Shown: positions 11,901-19,403 of the stretch, one piece after another
Layout of the letters: each line of letters opens with the position of its first letter
Numbering within the stretch: position 1 is the first letter of the stretch
Origin: Bacteroidales bacterium
Lineage (GTDB): Bacteria; Bacteroidota; Bacteroidia; Bacteroidales; UBA932
NCBI GenBank assembly: GCA_017473705.1
Contig: JAFUJQ010000007.1
Span: forward strand, 1-64,000
DNA: 64,000 nt
Reading direction: 5' to 3'
The notes under the pieces: model-generated
The model's input: the letters and a program-made list of their open reading frames with translations, nothing else
Database searches by the model: none
Told to the model about the DNA's origin: nothing
Program-made: the position numbers and the translations under genes

Positions 11901-12506
11901 AACAACAATCCTAAATGGGAGCAGAAGTTCGACCAGGTTGCTGATGTGATTCTGGAACATATCCAGATACTTTCCGACACGGCCAACGATTTCTCTACAT
12001 TCGCTAAGCTGTACTCCGAGGAACCTGTTCTCATGGACCTTGACAAGACCCTGAAGGACCAGCTGATGATCTTCGACAACAAGGAGAATATAAGGTTCTC
12101 ATACATAGGCATGGAGGAGGCTTACGTGATGGCTCCGAAGCCGCAGCTCATCCGTGTCTTCGTCAACCTTATCACAAACGGTGTCCAGGCTGTGGAGATT
12201 ATGCAGAAAGAAATGGCCGAGGCAGGGCAGACACCTGTTGAGGGACATATTCTCATATGCCTCAGGCACAGCACCCGCGACGGATGCTACGATATAGTAT
12301 TTGACGATAACGGCCCTGGAGTAAAGGGCGAGAATCTTGACAGGCTCTTCACTCCGAACTTCACCACAAAGACCGGCGGCACAGGTCTTGGCCTGGCAAT
12401 CAGCAGGAACATTGTGGAGAAGTGCGGCGGAGAGATAAGTTATAAGAAGTCTTTCGGACTCGGTGGAGCAAGCTTCACTGTTACCATTCCGGCTTACAGG
12501 ACATAA
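8943..12506 (+). CDS. Large NtrY-like membrane sensor histidine kinase
   Basis: Membrane sensor kinase of 1187 residues. N-terminal TM at about 10-27, an exported segment to about 220, a multi-TM block about 225-430, a second exported region about 431-660, TMs near 665-683 and 703-725, a third exported region to about 870 and a last TM near 872-890. Then a HAMP-like linker, HisKA with phospho-acceptor His965 (VAHEIKNPLTP), and HATPase with DDNGPG and GTGLGLAIS. The NPLTP after the H box is typical of NtrY-type kinases. Its 3' end overlaps the convergent NtrC-like regulator gene by 13 bases, and the two are the likely cognate pair. Signal unknown. Confidence 0.85.
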   Translation: MLKDIFTYKRVALGGLVLAMVLFVMSMTGGGGAEDTESIAGQAAEKVADRLELLDEHIEQALKTRGQDLMAPDRIPEDMVIYLYVNDSLQSWNNQFPVLNDRISTMVPFERLTPTNNRIISPLADIKAEPQYMNLGSKWYVVKAVDGDAGKKVIAGLEIKNSLIDDINRNDNGVNPKLKVPGRYSVHPLTESGGSSVDVDGEPLFKITYDSIRQQRFFDHSILRWFALMLFVAAMVIFLAGHRTMKAYMTVVPMLTILMVVSLFWGARMDGSHTIFAPSIFADGLFPSLGSLLIVNTYITLLFFCTYLIKGRITKSLCSDERRKKVRLATFGIIMLACIAAVFAYAHTTLVSLLNNSSISLELYRIGDAMLYSVLIYASYTGLFLSVLMQIQLMRPAIMEFIGKHVNVFSRNSMVAFAFLVALYFSITTSYHGFVKEQDRTQVWANRLAVDRDLSLELQLRSVEENISSDMLIAYMTALDNSSGMILNRITEYYLNRTRQAYNIGVLVFHEGDNAGESILYNIVNNGEPIADGSRFMFLSDAYGANSYAGIFMYYRPETGLNRMIVQIESNSNKEDRGYGRILGLFSHRGDVNIPSFYSYAKYKGGRLTSYKGNFPYPTIPDSFERGTDDTNVIRNDGYVHFVNQIGDYETIVITRPQRNILTYFTSFSYLFLVILLLGILLPKRKPGPKLFRSNYFRTRINVILFLSSFVILASMAAVSIAFVYKRNEKNMFNLMSSRVSTVQGLMADQTRYVHDWTEMSTQAFAASLNDISNATKADITLYTPGGKVFRSTSPEVFEKLILGSRIDQEAFYKIRNRNQRFYINRESVAGYHYWALYAPLFNERGDMIAIMSIPYTDRNYDFRSEAFFHAALIINLFILLLLVSLLISTRFVNSMFAPLVEMGKKMSNADIDSLEHIVYEREDEISSLVEAYNRMVGDLKDSTRRLAQAERDKAWSQMARQVAHEIKNPLTPIKLEIQRLIRLKQNNNPKWEQKFDQVADVILEHIQILSDTANDFSTFAKLYSEEPVLMDLDKTLKDQLMIFDNKENIRFSYIGMEEAYVMAPKPQLIRVFVNLITNGVQAVEIMQKEMAEAGQTPVEGHILICLRHSTRDGCYDIVFDDNGPGVKGENLDRLFTPNFTTKTGGTGLGLAISRNIVEKCGGEISYKKSFGLGGASFTVTIPAYRT

Positions 12507-13642
12507 TTCCTTACGTCTTCGGCTGTGATCCTGCTGCCCGACAGGATGAGCAGGCGCTCGACTACGTTGCGAAGCTCTCTGATGTTTCCTGTCCATGTCT
12601 TGTCTATGAGAAGCTGCATGGCCTCAGGCTCGACCTCGCGCGGCTGCATTCCGGTCTCTGAGCATACCTGTTCCATGAAATGGTCCACGAGGAGCGGAAT
12701 ATCTGACTTGCGCTCATCAAGGGTCGGTACGTTTATGACAATCACGCTGAGACGGTGATACAGGTCTTCCCTGAACGTTCCCTTTGCAATCTCATCCTTG
12801 AGGTTCTTGTTGGTCGCTGCCACGACTCGTACGTCTACGATGATGTCCTTGTCGCTTCCGACCCTGGAGAGCTTTTTCTCCTGGAGCACGCGGAGGACCT
12901 TCGCCTGAGCAGCAAGTGACATGTCTCCGATCTCATCGAGGAAAAGCGTGCCTCCGTCAGCCTGTTCGAACTTTCCTTTATGCTGTTTGATAGCTGAGGT
13001 GAAAGAACCCTTCTCATGTCCGAACAGCTCGCTTTCGATGAGTTCTGACGGGATTGCCGCGCAGTTTACTTCCACATATGGCATGGCAGAACGGGAACTT
13101 TTCTGATGCAGATTGCGCGCGACGAGCTCCTTGCCGGTACCGTTCGCTCCGATGATCAGAACGCGGGCGTCTGTCGGCGCCACCTTCTCGATCATCTCTC
13201 TCACTGTATCCATTTTCGGAGACTTGCCTACCATCTCCTGGCCGTATACCTTCTTCTTGAGGATGCGGGTTTCCTTTACAAGGTGTACTCTCTCCTTTGC
13301 GTTCTTGACAGTGATGAGTATCCTGTTGAGGTCAAGAGGCTTCTCGATGAAGTCAAATGCGCCTTTCTTGATACATTCCACAGCCTGACTGACTTCGGCA
13401 TGTCCGGAAATCATCACTATGGCTGAGTCTATGCCCATGGATGTAAGCCTGCCCAATGTTTCCATGCCATCCATCACAGGCATCTTGATGTCACAGAAAA
13501 TGACATCGTATTTTTCCTTTTCAACCATCTGGCAGGCCTGCTGGCCGTTTTCCGCCACTTCAACATCGTATCCTTCGTCAGAGAGGATCTCGCTCATGGA
13601 ATTTCTGATGGCTCTTTCGTCATCGACAATGAGTATCTTCAT
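12494..13642 (-). CDS. NtrC-family sigma-54 response regulator without HTH
   Basis: Two-domain regulator of 382 residues. Receiver domain 1-120 has Asp7/Asp8, phospho-acceptor Asp51 (CDIKMP) and KP at 101-102. The AAA+ sigma-54 interaction domain has Walker A GANGTGK at 165-171, Walker B LFLDEIGD at 233-240 and an arginine-finger region REDLYHR. The sigma-54-contacting loop reads GSFTSA (212-217) rather than GAFTGA. The protein ends right after the AAA+ lid (VRNYVL): the C-terminal Fis-type HTH seen in NtrC is absent, so it may act from solution or with a partner. Convergent with, and overlapping by 13 bases, the kinase gene at 8943. Confidence 0.88.
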   Translation of the reverse strand: MKILIVDDERAIRNSMSEILSDEGYDVEVAENGQQACQMVEKEKYDVIFCDIKMPVMDGMETLGRLTSMGIDSAIVMISGHAEVSQAVECIKKGAFDFIEKPLDLNRILITVKNAKERVHLVKETRILKKKVYGQEMVGKSPKMDTVREMIEKVAPTDARVLIIGANGTGKELVARNLHQKSSRSAMPYVEVNCAAIPSELIESELFGHEKGSFTSAIKQHKGKFEQADGGTLFLDEIGDMSLAAQAKVLRVLQEKKLSRVGSDKDIIVDVRVVAATNKNLKDEIAKGTFREDLYHRLSVIVINVPTLDERKSDIPLLVDHFMEQVCSETGMQPREVEPEAMQLLIDKTWTGNIRELRNVVERLLILSGSRITAEDVRNYVL

Positions 13643-13698
13643 AATCTGCCTTAAATTTGTTTCAGGTTGTTTGATATTCGTTTACAAATATCGACATT

Positions 13699-13730
13699 TT
13701 TGGGAGTTTAGACAATATTTTATAATTTTG
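13699..13730 (+). promoter_or_regulatory. cmk promoter
   Basis: TTTG at 13699-13702 and TAATTTTG at 13723-13730, separated by 20 bases: both elements of the Bacteroidota primary-sigma consensus. The cmk start lies 20 bases downstream of the -7 box. Confidence 0.7.
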
Positions 13731-13750
13731 CTCGATTTTAAGCAAAATCT

Positions 13751-14431
13751 ATGCAAGTACCAGATATAATTATCGCCATTGACGGCTATTCTTCTACCGG
13801 AAAGAGTTCCTTTGCAAAAATCATAGCAAAAGAGCTTTCGTTCCTGTATCTTGATTCAGGAGCGCTCTACAGAGGTGTGACTTTGTTTGCCATAGAGAAC
13901 GGCTATATCAGCGATGACTGCACCATAGACGTCCCTGGCCTGGAAAAGGCCATGGAAGGTCTTGACCTCCATTTCGGCCCTTGCGGCACATACATTGGAG
14001 ACAGATGCGTCGAGACTGAGATACGCTCGCTTGCTGTCGCAGGGAAGGTGAGCCCTATAGCGACCGTCCCTCAGGTGAGGGCCTTCGTTGACAGGAAGCT
14101 CAGGGAGTTCGGCAAGGAAAAGCGTGTGGTGATGGACGGACGTGACATCGGAACGACTGTCTTCCCTGACGCAGAGCTTAAGATCTTCATGACCGCCGAC
14201 CCTATGATAAGGGCGGAAAGAAGGGCGGCAGAGATGCGTGCAAAGGGCGATGATGTGAATATCGAGGACGTCCTGAAGAATCTACAGGAACGTGACTACA
14301 TAGATTCCCACAGGGAGACGTCACCGCTCACTCAGGCTGAGGATGCCATAGTTCTGGATAACTCCCATATGACTATGGAAGACCAGATGGTGTGGCTCAA
14401 GGCAGTATTATCCGAGCGTTTCGGATGCTAA
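13751..14431 (+). CDS. cmk: Cytidylate kinase
   Basis: Phosphorylates CMP/dCMP to the diphosphates in pyrimidine nucleotide recycling. P-loop GYSSTGKS at 12-19 (Lys18), the CMP-binding family phrase YLDSGALYRG at 33-42, and DGRDIGTTVFPDA in the second half. Length 226 matches bacterial Cmk. Followed 10 bases later by ispH, so probably the first gene of a cmk-ispH unit driven by the promoter at 13699-13730. Confidence 0.96.
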   Translation: MQVPDIIIAIDGYSSTGKSSFAKIIAKELSFLYLDSGALYRGVTLFAIENGYISDDCTIDVPGLEKAMEGLDLHFGPCGTYIGDRCVETEIRSLAVAGKVSPIATVPQVRAFVDRKLREFGKEKRVVMDGRDIGTTVFPDAELKIFMTADPMIRAERRAAEMRAKGDDVNIEDVLKNLQERDYIDSHRETSPLTQAEDAIVLDNSHMTMEDQMVWLKAVLSERFGC

Positions 14432-14441
14432 AGACTACAGT

Positions 14442-15404
14442 ATGCTGACAGTTGATATAGATACCAATTCCGGATTCTGTGCCGGTGTCATCAGTGCCAT
14501 AGGCAAGGCTGAGGAGTTCCTCAAGGAAGGGGAGCGTCTCTACTCGCTTGGCGCGATAGTGCACAATGATGCGGAGCTCTCGCGTCTGGTCGGGAAGGGA
14601 CTTGTCACTATCGATAAGGAGGACCTCGAGGAGATGGTGGCGGCAGAGGGCGAGGTGCTGCTTATCAGAGCGCACGGAGAGCCTCCGCAGACATATGCGA
14701 CGGCCGAGAACCTGGGATTCAGAATCATTGACTGCACATGTCCGGTTGTCCTGAAGTTGCAGCAGAGGATCAAGGAAGCCTATGCAAGACAGCAGGAGGC
14801 GGGCAAGGGACAGATCATCATATTCGGCAAGATCGGTCATGCGGAAGTTCTCGGTCTGATCGGACAGACAGACGGCACGGCGGTCGTTGTGGAGAACATG
14901 GCGATGCTTGAGAACTTTGTCAAGGACGGCTCTGTCAGACTGGATGTTCCGACAGAAGTCTTCAGTCAGACCACCAAGAGTCCGGCGGAGTATTCAAGGC
15001 TCTGCACCAGACTTGAGGAGATGATGGCCGGCTATAATGAACTTTCAATAGAGAGATTCAAGGGCAGGGGACTGCTCAATGTACATAATACAATATGCTC
15101 GCAGGTGGCGACACGACACGAGAGGCTTTCGAAGTTCGCCCTCGAGCATGACATAGTGATTTTTGTTTCAGGCAAGGCAAGCTCGAACGGCAAGGTCCTT
15201 TGTGACCTTTGCAAGTCACTCAACATCAGGACTTACCATATTGATTCGGTGTCCGAGATCAAGAGAGAGTGGTTCAGAGCTGACGACAAGGTGGGAGTAT
15301 GCGGTGCGACATCGACTCCGAAGTGGCTGCTGGAGGAAGTGGCCGAGTACATCCTTGAACTCAACAAGTATGTGCCTGAATGGGAAGAGAAATTCATTAA
15401 CTAA
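14442..15404 (+). CDS. ispH: 4-hydroxy-3-methylbut-2-enyl diphosphate reductase
   Basis: Last enzyme of the MEP isoprenoid pathway: reduces HMBPP to IPP and DMAPP with a [4Fe-4S] cluster. Cluster cysteines read as Cys13 (GFCAGV), Cys100 (DCTCPVV) and Cys219 (NTICSQVATR), in the positions expected for the family. The substrate-binding histidines fall in HNDAEL and AHGEP. Length 320 is normal. Ten bases after cmk; efp follows 17 bases later. Confidence 0.96.
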   Translation: MLTVDIDTNSGFCAGVISAIGKAEEFLKEGERLYSLGAIVHNDAELSRLVGKGLVTIDKEDLEEMVAAEGEVLLIRAHGEPPQTYATAENLGFRIIDCTCPVVLKLQQRIKEAYARQQEAGKGQIIIFGKIGHAEVLGLIGQTDGTAVVVENMAMLENFVKDGSVRLDVPTEVFSQTTKSPAEYSRLCTRLEEMMAGYNELSIERFKGRGLLNVHNTICSQVATRHERLSKFALEHDIVIFVSGKASSNGKVLCDLCKSLNIRTYHIDSVSEIKREWFRADDKVGVCGATSTPKWLLEEVAEYILELNKYVPEWEEKFIN

Positions 15405-15421
15405 ATAAACTATTATTTTTT

Positions 15422-15988
15422 ATGGCAACAACAGCTGATTTCAAGAACGGACTTTATCTTAACTTCAACGGCAAGCCATGCCAGATCGTATGGTTCCAGC
15501 ATGTGAAGCCAGGTAAGGGTCCTGCATTCGTAAAGACAAAACTCAGAAACCTTGAGAACGGACGTATCCTCGAGAACACTTTCACAGCAGGTGCAAAGAT
15601 CGAGACCATCAACGTTGAGAGAAGACCATACCAGTTCCTTTACAAGGACGAGGACGGATTCAACTTCATGCACGAGGAGACTTATGAGCAGATCCACCTC
15701 GACGCAGCTCTCGTGGACAACGCAGACCTCATGAAGGAAGGCCAGCACGTTGAGATGATGTTCCTTGCCGACGAGGAGCGCTGCCTCACTTGCGAGCTTC
15801 CTACATATGTAGAGCTTGAAGTTACTTACACAGAGCCTGCAGTAAAGGGTGATACAGCTTCAACCAACGCTCAGAAGGAGGTTACCCTCGAGACAGGAGC
15901 TGTCATCATGGCACCTCTCTTCATCAACATCGGTGAGAGAATCCGCGTAAACACAACAGACCGTTCATACGGCGAGCGTGTAAAGTAA
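15422..15988 (+). CDS. efp: Elongation factor P
   Basis: Binds between P and E sites and relieves stalling at polyproline. Three beta domains: KOW-like N-terminal domain, and two OB domains. The tip loop KPGKGPAF places Lys32 where EF-P carries its activating residue; no modification enzyme is visible in the window. Length 188 is typical. Strong codon bias (CTC, CCT, AAG) makes this a useful reference for highly expressed genes here. A near-perfect bidirectional terminator follows. Confidence 0.97.
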   Translation: MATTADFKNGLYLNFNGKPCQIVWFQHVKPGKGPAFVKTKLRNLENGRILENTFTAGAKIETINVERRPYQFLYKDEDGFNFMHEETYEQIHLDAALVDNADLMKEGQHVEMMFLADEERCLTCELPTYVELEVTYTEPAVKGDTASTNAQKEVTLETGAVIMAPLFINIGERIRVNTTDRSYGERVK

Positions 15989-16035
15989 TAATCTGAAAAG
16001 CATCACCACCGGCTGGCGCATAACTCATTGCAAGC

Positions 16036-16095
16036 CAGTGCATTATAAAAACCTCGTGCCGCCCAAAGGGAGCACGAGGTTTTTATAATGCACTG
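16036..16095. terminator. Perfect 24-bp bidirectional terminator between efp and der
   Basis: Arms 16036-16059 and 16072-16095 are perfectly complementary over 24 bases, loop of 12. The stem contains A-run and T-run flanks (ATAAAAAC / GTTTTTAT), so it can stop transcription from both convergent genes. Confidence 0.92.
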
Positions 16096-16126
16096 ATAGA
16101 TAATCAATTAGGTGCCAGGGTGTGGA

Positions 16127-17434
16127 TTATTTCTGGCGGAAGAAGATGTGGACAGGGCAGCCGATGAAGTCGAACTTCGAGCGGAGCTTGTTCTCCAGGA
16201 ATCTTCTGTATGGCTCGCGGATGTACTGCGGCAGGTTGCAGAAGAACGCGAATGACGGAGAACGTGTCGGCAGCTGAGTTATGTACTTGATTTTGATGTA
16301 CTTTCCCTTCCATGCTGGTGGCGGGTAGTTCTCGATCTCCGGCAGCATCTCCTCGTTGATCTTTGATGTAGGGATCTTGCGTGAGTAGTTTTCGTATACA
16401 TGTGCCGCCGCGTCGAGCACATCCATGATCCTCTGCTTGTTGATCACCGATGTGAAGATGATCGGGAGGTCGTTGAACGGTGCCAGGCGCTCCTTGATGG
16501 CTATGGTATACTCCTTCATGGTGTTGCTGTCCTTCTCTATGGTGTCCCACTTGTTCACCACGATCACGCAGCCCTTCTTGTTGCGCTGGATGAGGTTGAA
16601 TATCGCCATGTCCTGTGCCTCGATGCCGGTCTGTGCATCCACCATGAGGATGCAGACGTCAGAGTGCTCGATCGCGCGGATCGATCTCATCACCGAGTAA
16701 AACTCCAGGTCTTCATGCACTTTCGCCTTCTTTCGCATTCCAGCAGTGTCCACAAGCATGAACTCGTGGCCGAACTTGTTGTAAAGCGTTGCAATGGAGT
16801 CACGTGTCGTTCCTGCTATTGGAGTGACAATGTTCCTCTCCTTGCCGAGCAGGGCGTTTGTCAGTGATGACTTGCCTACATTCGGCTTGCCCACGATAGT
16901 GAAGTGAGGAAGGTCCGGACGTTCGTCCTGGTCAGGGTCTTCCGCAGGAAGCTCCTTGACGATGGCGTCCAGGAGGTCTCCTGTGCCGCCTCCGTTAGCA
17001 GCAGAGATGCTGTACACTTCTCCAAGACCGAGTGAATAGAACTGGAACGAATCGAATATCTTCTCTCCCGAGTCGATCTTGTTCACAGCTAGGACGACCG
17101 GCTTGCCGCTCCTTCTGAGCAGGTCTGCGATTTCCTCGTCATAGTCAGTGATGCCGGTGCCGGCCTCAACCATAAAGAGCACGACGTGAGCTTCCTCAAT
17201 GGCCAGGACTACCTGCTTGCGGATCTCCTCTTCGAAGATGTCATCTGAATTGGAAGTGTATCCTCCGGTGTCGACAACAGAAAACTCTGTCCCGCACCAT
17301 TCACATCTTCCATAATGTCTGTCACGGGTCACACCCGCAGTCTCGTCTACGATTGCCTGTCTCATTCCGACGAGGCGGTTGAAAAGTGTGGACTTACCCA
17401 CATTAGGGCGTCCTACGATAGCTAAAAGGCTCAT
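16127..17434 (-). CDS. der: Ribosome-assembly GTPase Der (EngA)
   Basis: Double-GTPase needed for 50S subunit maturation. Two tandem G domains: first P-loop GRPNVGKS at 8-15, with switch region AGVTRDR; second P-loop GKPNVGKS, with AGTTRDS and DTAGMRKK. NKxD motifs are NKID and NKWD. A C-terminal KH-like domain follows ([15 protein letters not shown]). I chose the ATG at 17434 ([11 protein letters not shown]), the usual N-terminus of Der; an upstream in-frame start would add eight poor residues. Total 435 residues. Convergent with efp. Confidence 0.96.
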   Translation of the reverse strand: MSLLAIVGRPNVGKSTLFNRLVGMRQAIVDETAGVTRDRHYGRCEWCGTEFSVVDTGGYTSNSDDIFEEEIRKQVVLAIEEAHVVLFMVEAGTGITDYDEEIADLLRRSGKPVVLAVNKIDSGEKIFDSFQFYSLGLGEVYSISAANGGGTGDLLDAIVKELPAEDPDQDERPDLPHFTIVGKPNVGKSSLTNALLGKERNIVTPIAGTTRDSIATLYNKFGHEFMLVDTAGMRKKAKVHEDLEFYSVMRSIRAIEHSDVCILMVDAQTGIEAQDMAIFNLIQRNKKGCVIVVNKWDTIEKDSNTMKEYTIAIKERLAPFNDLPIIFTSVINKQRIMDVLDAAAHVYENYSRKIPTSKINEEMLPEIENYPPPAWKGKYIKIKYITQLPTRSPSFAFFCNLPQYIREPYRRFLENKLRSKFDFIGCPVHIFFRQK

Positions 17435-17456
17435 AATAAATAGTTTAATTGTTAAC

Positions 17457-17476
17457 ATTCCGCCTCACGGCGGAAT
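17457..17476 (-). terminator. Small hairpin between the 81-residue gene and der
   Basis: ATTCCGCC and GGCGGAAT are perfectly paired around a TCAC loop. There is no T tract on the minus strand, so it may be a weak terminator or an mRNA processing or stability hairpin. Confidence 0.4.
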
Positions 17477-17498
17477 CGCTCATCCCTATCCGGGAACG

Positions 17499-17744
17499 TT
17501 ATCTGCAGTCGGCTCCGCAGCTTGCGCAGCCTCCTTCGTCACACTTAGGGGTCCCGTCTTCGTTCTTGGGACCCCAAAGTCTGATTTCTTCTTCTTTGGC
17601 GCACTTGATGCCCCTCTTGCGCATTTCCTTGTTGTTCTCGATCTCTGTCTCAGGGAACTTTCCGTCCTTCCTGAAGATGATGTTGAAGCAAAGGCCTATG
17701 ACGCAGAATGCAACCAGTGCGAGTGCGGCAAGAAATATCTCCAT
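17499..17744 (-). CDS. Small membrane protein with Cys-rich tail
   Basis: 81 residues: one N-terminal TM (about 3-24), a charged middle and a C-terminal tail KCDEGGCASCGADCR with four cysteines, which could bind metal or an Fe-S cluster. I do not recognise a named family. Its ATG overlaps the prs stop codon (TAATG arrangement), so translation is coupled to prs. Real gene status rests on this overlap, typical codon use and the clean TM/tail layout. Confidence 0.7.
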   Translation of the reverse strand: MEIFLAALALVAFCVIGLCFNIIFRKDGKFPETEIENNKEMRKRGIKCAKEEEIRLWGPKNEDGTPKCDEGGCASCGADCR

Positions 17745-18694
17745 TACTTGATGAAGCTTGAGCTGATCTCCTCGTAGTTGTACACCTTGTCGATGATATC
17801 GGCGAAGATGCCTGACATTGAGAGTACTGTGATCTTGCTGGTATCCTTGTCAGCGTCCTTTGTCAATGGAATGGTGTCTGAAACGATCACTTCCTCGAGC
17901 GCTGAATTGGCTATTCTTTCATATGCAGGGCCTGAGAACACAGGGTGTGTAGCGCATGCACGAACGCTGAGCGCTCCCATTTCCTTGAGGACATTGGCTG
18001 CCTTTGCAAGTGTGCCGGCTGTGTCGACCATGTCGTCAACAATCACGACATTCTTGCCCTGGACGTCTCCGATGGCTGTGATCGAGCCGACCACGTTCGC
18101 CTTCTCGCGTGACTTGTGGCAGATGATGACAGGGCACTCGAGGTATCTTGCGTATGCGTTGGCTCTCTTTGCACCACCCATGTCAGGAGCGGCGATTGCA
18201 AGGTTCTCGATGTTCATTGCCTTCAGATATGGAAGGAATACTGCGCTTGCGTAGATGTGGTCAACAGGGAAGTCGAAGAATCCCTGGATCTGGTCTGCGT
18301 GAAGGTCGCATGTCATCACACGGTCGCATCCTGCTGCTTCCAGCATGTTGGCTACAAGCTTTGCTCCGATAGAGACTCTCGGCTTGTCCTTGCGGTCCTG
18401 TCTTGCCCAACCGAAGTATGGCATTACGGCGATGACCTTGTGAGCCGATGCTCTCTTTGCGGCATCAATCATGAGGAGAAGTTCGAAGATGTTGTCTGTC
18501 GGAGGGAAAGTGGACTGTATGATGAATACTGTCGCTCCGCGGACACTCTCGTTGTAGCATGGCTGGAACTCGCCGTCGCTGAATGTGAGTACGTCAGACT
18601 CTCCAAGCTTGAGTCCGAGCTTTGAGGCTACCTTCTCGGCAAAGTCTCTTGAGGCCTTGCAGGTGAAAACCTTGATTTTATGTTCGTCGTGCAT
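17744..18694 (-). CDS. prs: Ribose-phosphate pyrophosphokinase
   Basis: Makes PRPP from ribose 5-phosphate and ATP, feeding purine, pyrimidine, His and Trp synthesis. The ATP/Mg site phrase DLHADQIQGFF is near residues 130-140, and the PRPP-binding loop VVIVDDMVDTAGT is near 218-230. Length 316 is standard for class I PRPP synthetase. It lies 20 bases downstream of engB and overlaps the next small gene by one base, so engB, prs and the 81-residue gene form one unit. Confidence 0.96.
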   Translation of the reverse strand: MHDEHKIKVFTCKASRDFAEKVASKLGLKLGESDVLTFSDGEFQPCYNESVRGATVFIIQSTFPPTDNIFELLLMIDAAKRASAHKVIAVMPYFGWARQDRKDKPRVSIGAKLVANMLEAAGCDRVMTCDLHADQIQGFFDFPVDHIYASAVFLPYLKAMNIENLAIAAPDMGGAKRANAYARYLECPVIICHKSREKANVVGSITAIGDVQGKNVVIVDDMVDTAGTLAKAANVLKEMGALSVRACATHPVFSGPAYERIANSALEEVIVSDTIPLTKDADKDTSKITVLSMSGIFADIIDKVYNYEEISSSFIK

Positions 18695-18714
18695 ATGAGT
18701 ATGAGGGTTTTTTG

Positions 18715-19323
18715 TTAATTGTTTTCTTTGATGCTTTCCAGAACGGATTCGATGTAGTCAAGAATATCTTCTCTGCCCAGGCCTGTCTCGGATGAACTGA
18801 TGAATGTCGGAGGGAGTTCCTCCCACAATTCGAGGATCTGCTTCTTGTTCTTCTCTACCTGTTCTGCAAGGGCGTTCGGGCCGCTCTTGTCGCCCTTTGT
18901 GAATATGATCGCGAAAGGAATCTGGCCCTGTCCGAGCTCTACGAGGAAGTCCATGTCTACCTTGCCTATGTCGTGACGCGAGTCTATGAGGACGAACAGC
19001 ATCACCATGTCCTCGGAGAAGTTGAGGTAGTTGCGGATGACCTGCTCGAGCTTCTGTTTCGCTGTTGCAGACATCTTTGCATATCCATATCCGGGCAGGT
19101 CGACAAGATACCACTCCCTGTTGATGAGGAAGTGGTTCACCAGCCTGGTCTTGCCAGGCTTGCTCGAGGTCATTGCAAGCTTCTTGTTGCGGCAGAGCAT
19201 GTTTATGAGGGACGATTTGCCGACATTCGATCTTCCGATGAATGCGAACTCAGGGAATTTCTGCTTCGGCTTTTCTGAGACTCTCGTGCTGCTGCCGGAA
19301 AAAAGGGCCTCGTTAATTTTCAT
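18715..19323 (-). CDS. engB: Ribosome-biogenesis GTPase EngB (YsxC/YihA)
   Basis: Small GTPase for late 50S assembly. G1 GRSNVGKSS near 30-38, G2-type GKTRLVN, G3 DLPGYGYA near 74-81, G4 TKGDK near 142-146. Length 202 matches the family. The promoter box TATCTTTG lies on the minus strand at 19353-19360, 30 bases from the start codon. First gene of the engB-prs unit; divergent from xseA. Confidence 0.95.
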   Translation of the reverse strand: MKINEALFSGSSTRVSEKPKQKFPEFAFIGRSNVGKSSLINMLCRNKKLAMTSSKPGKTRLVNHFLINREWYLVDLPGYGYAKMSATAKQKLEQVIRNYLNFSEDMVMLFVLIDSRHDIGKVDMDFLVELGQGQIPFAIIFTKGDKSGPNALAEQVEKNKKQILELWEELPPTFISSSETGLGREDILDYIESVLESIKENN

Positions 19324-19352
19324 AAAAAATGATGTTCCTTATTAAACGTGCG

Positions 19353-19381
19353 CAAAGATATGATTTTTTTTGCTAAATTTG
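19353..19381. promoter_or_regulatory. Divergent promoter boxes of engB and xseA
   Basis: CAAAGATA at 19353-19360 is TATCTTTG on the minus strand (engB). TAAATTTG at 19374-19381 serves xseA. Both match TAnnTTTG. The boxes are only 13 bases apart, so the two promoters probably exclude each other. Confidence 0.55.
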
Positions 19382-19403
19382 TTGCAGTAGAACGGAAAAG
19401 GAT

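Noticed and set aside
12494..13642. Regulator truncated by sequencing error
   Set aside because: The sequence ends cleanly after the AAA+ lid and the following bases belong to an intact kinase gene on the other strand.
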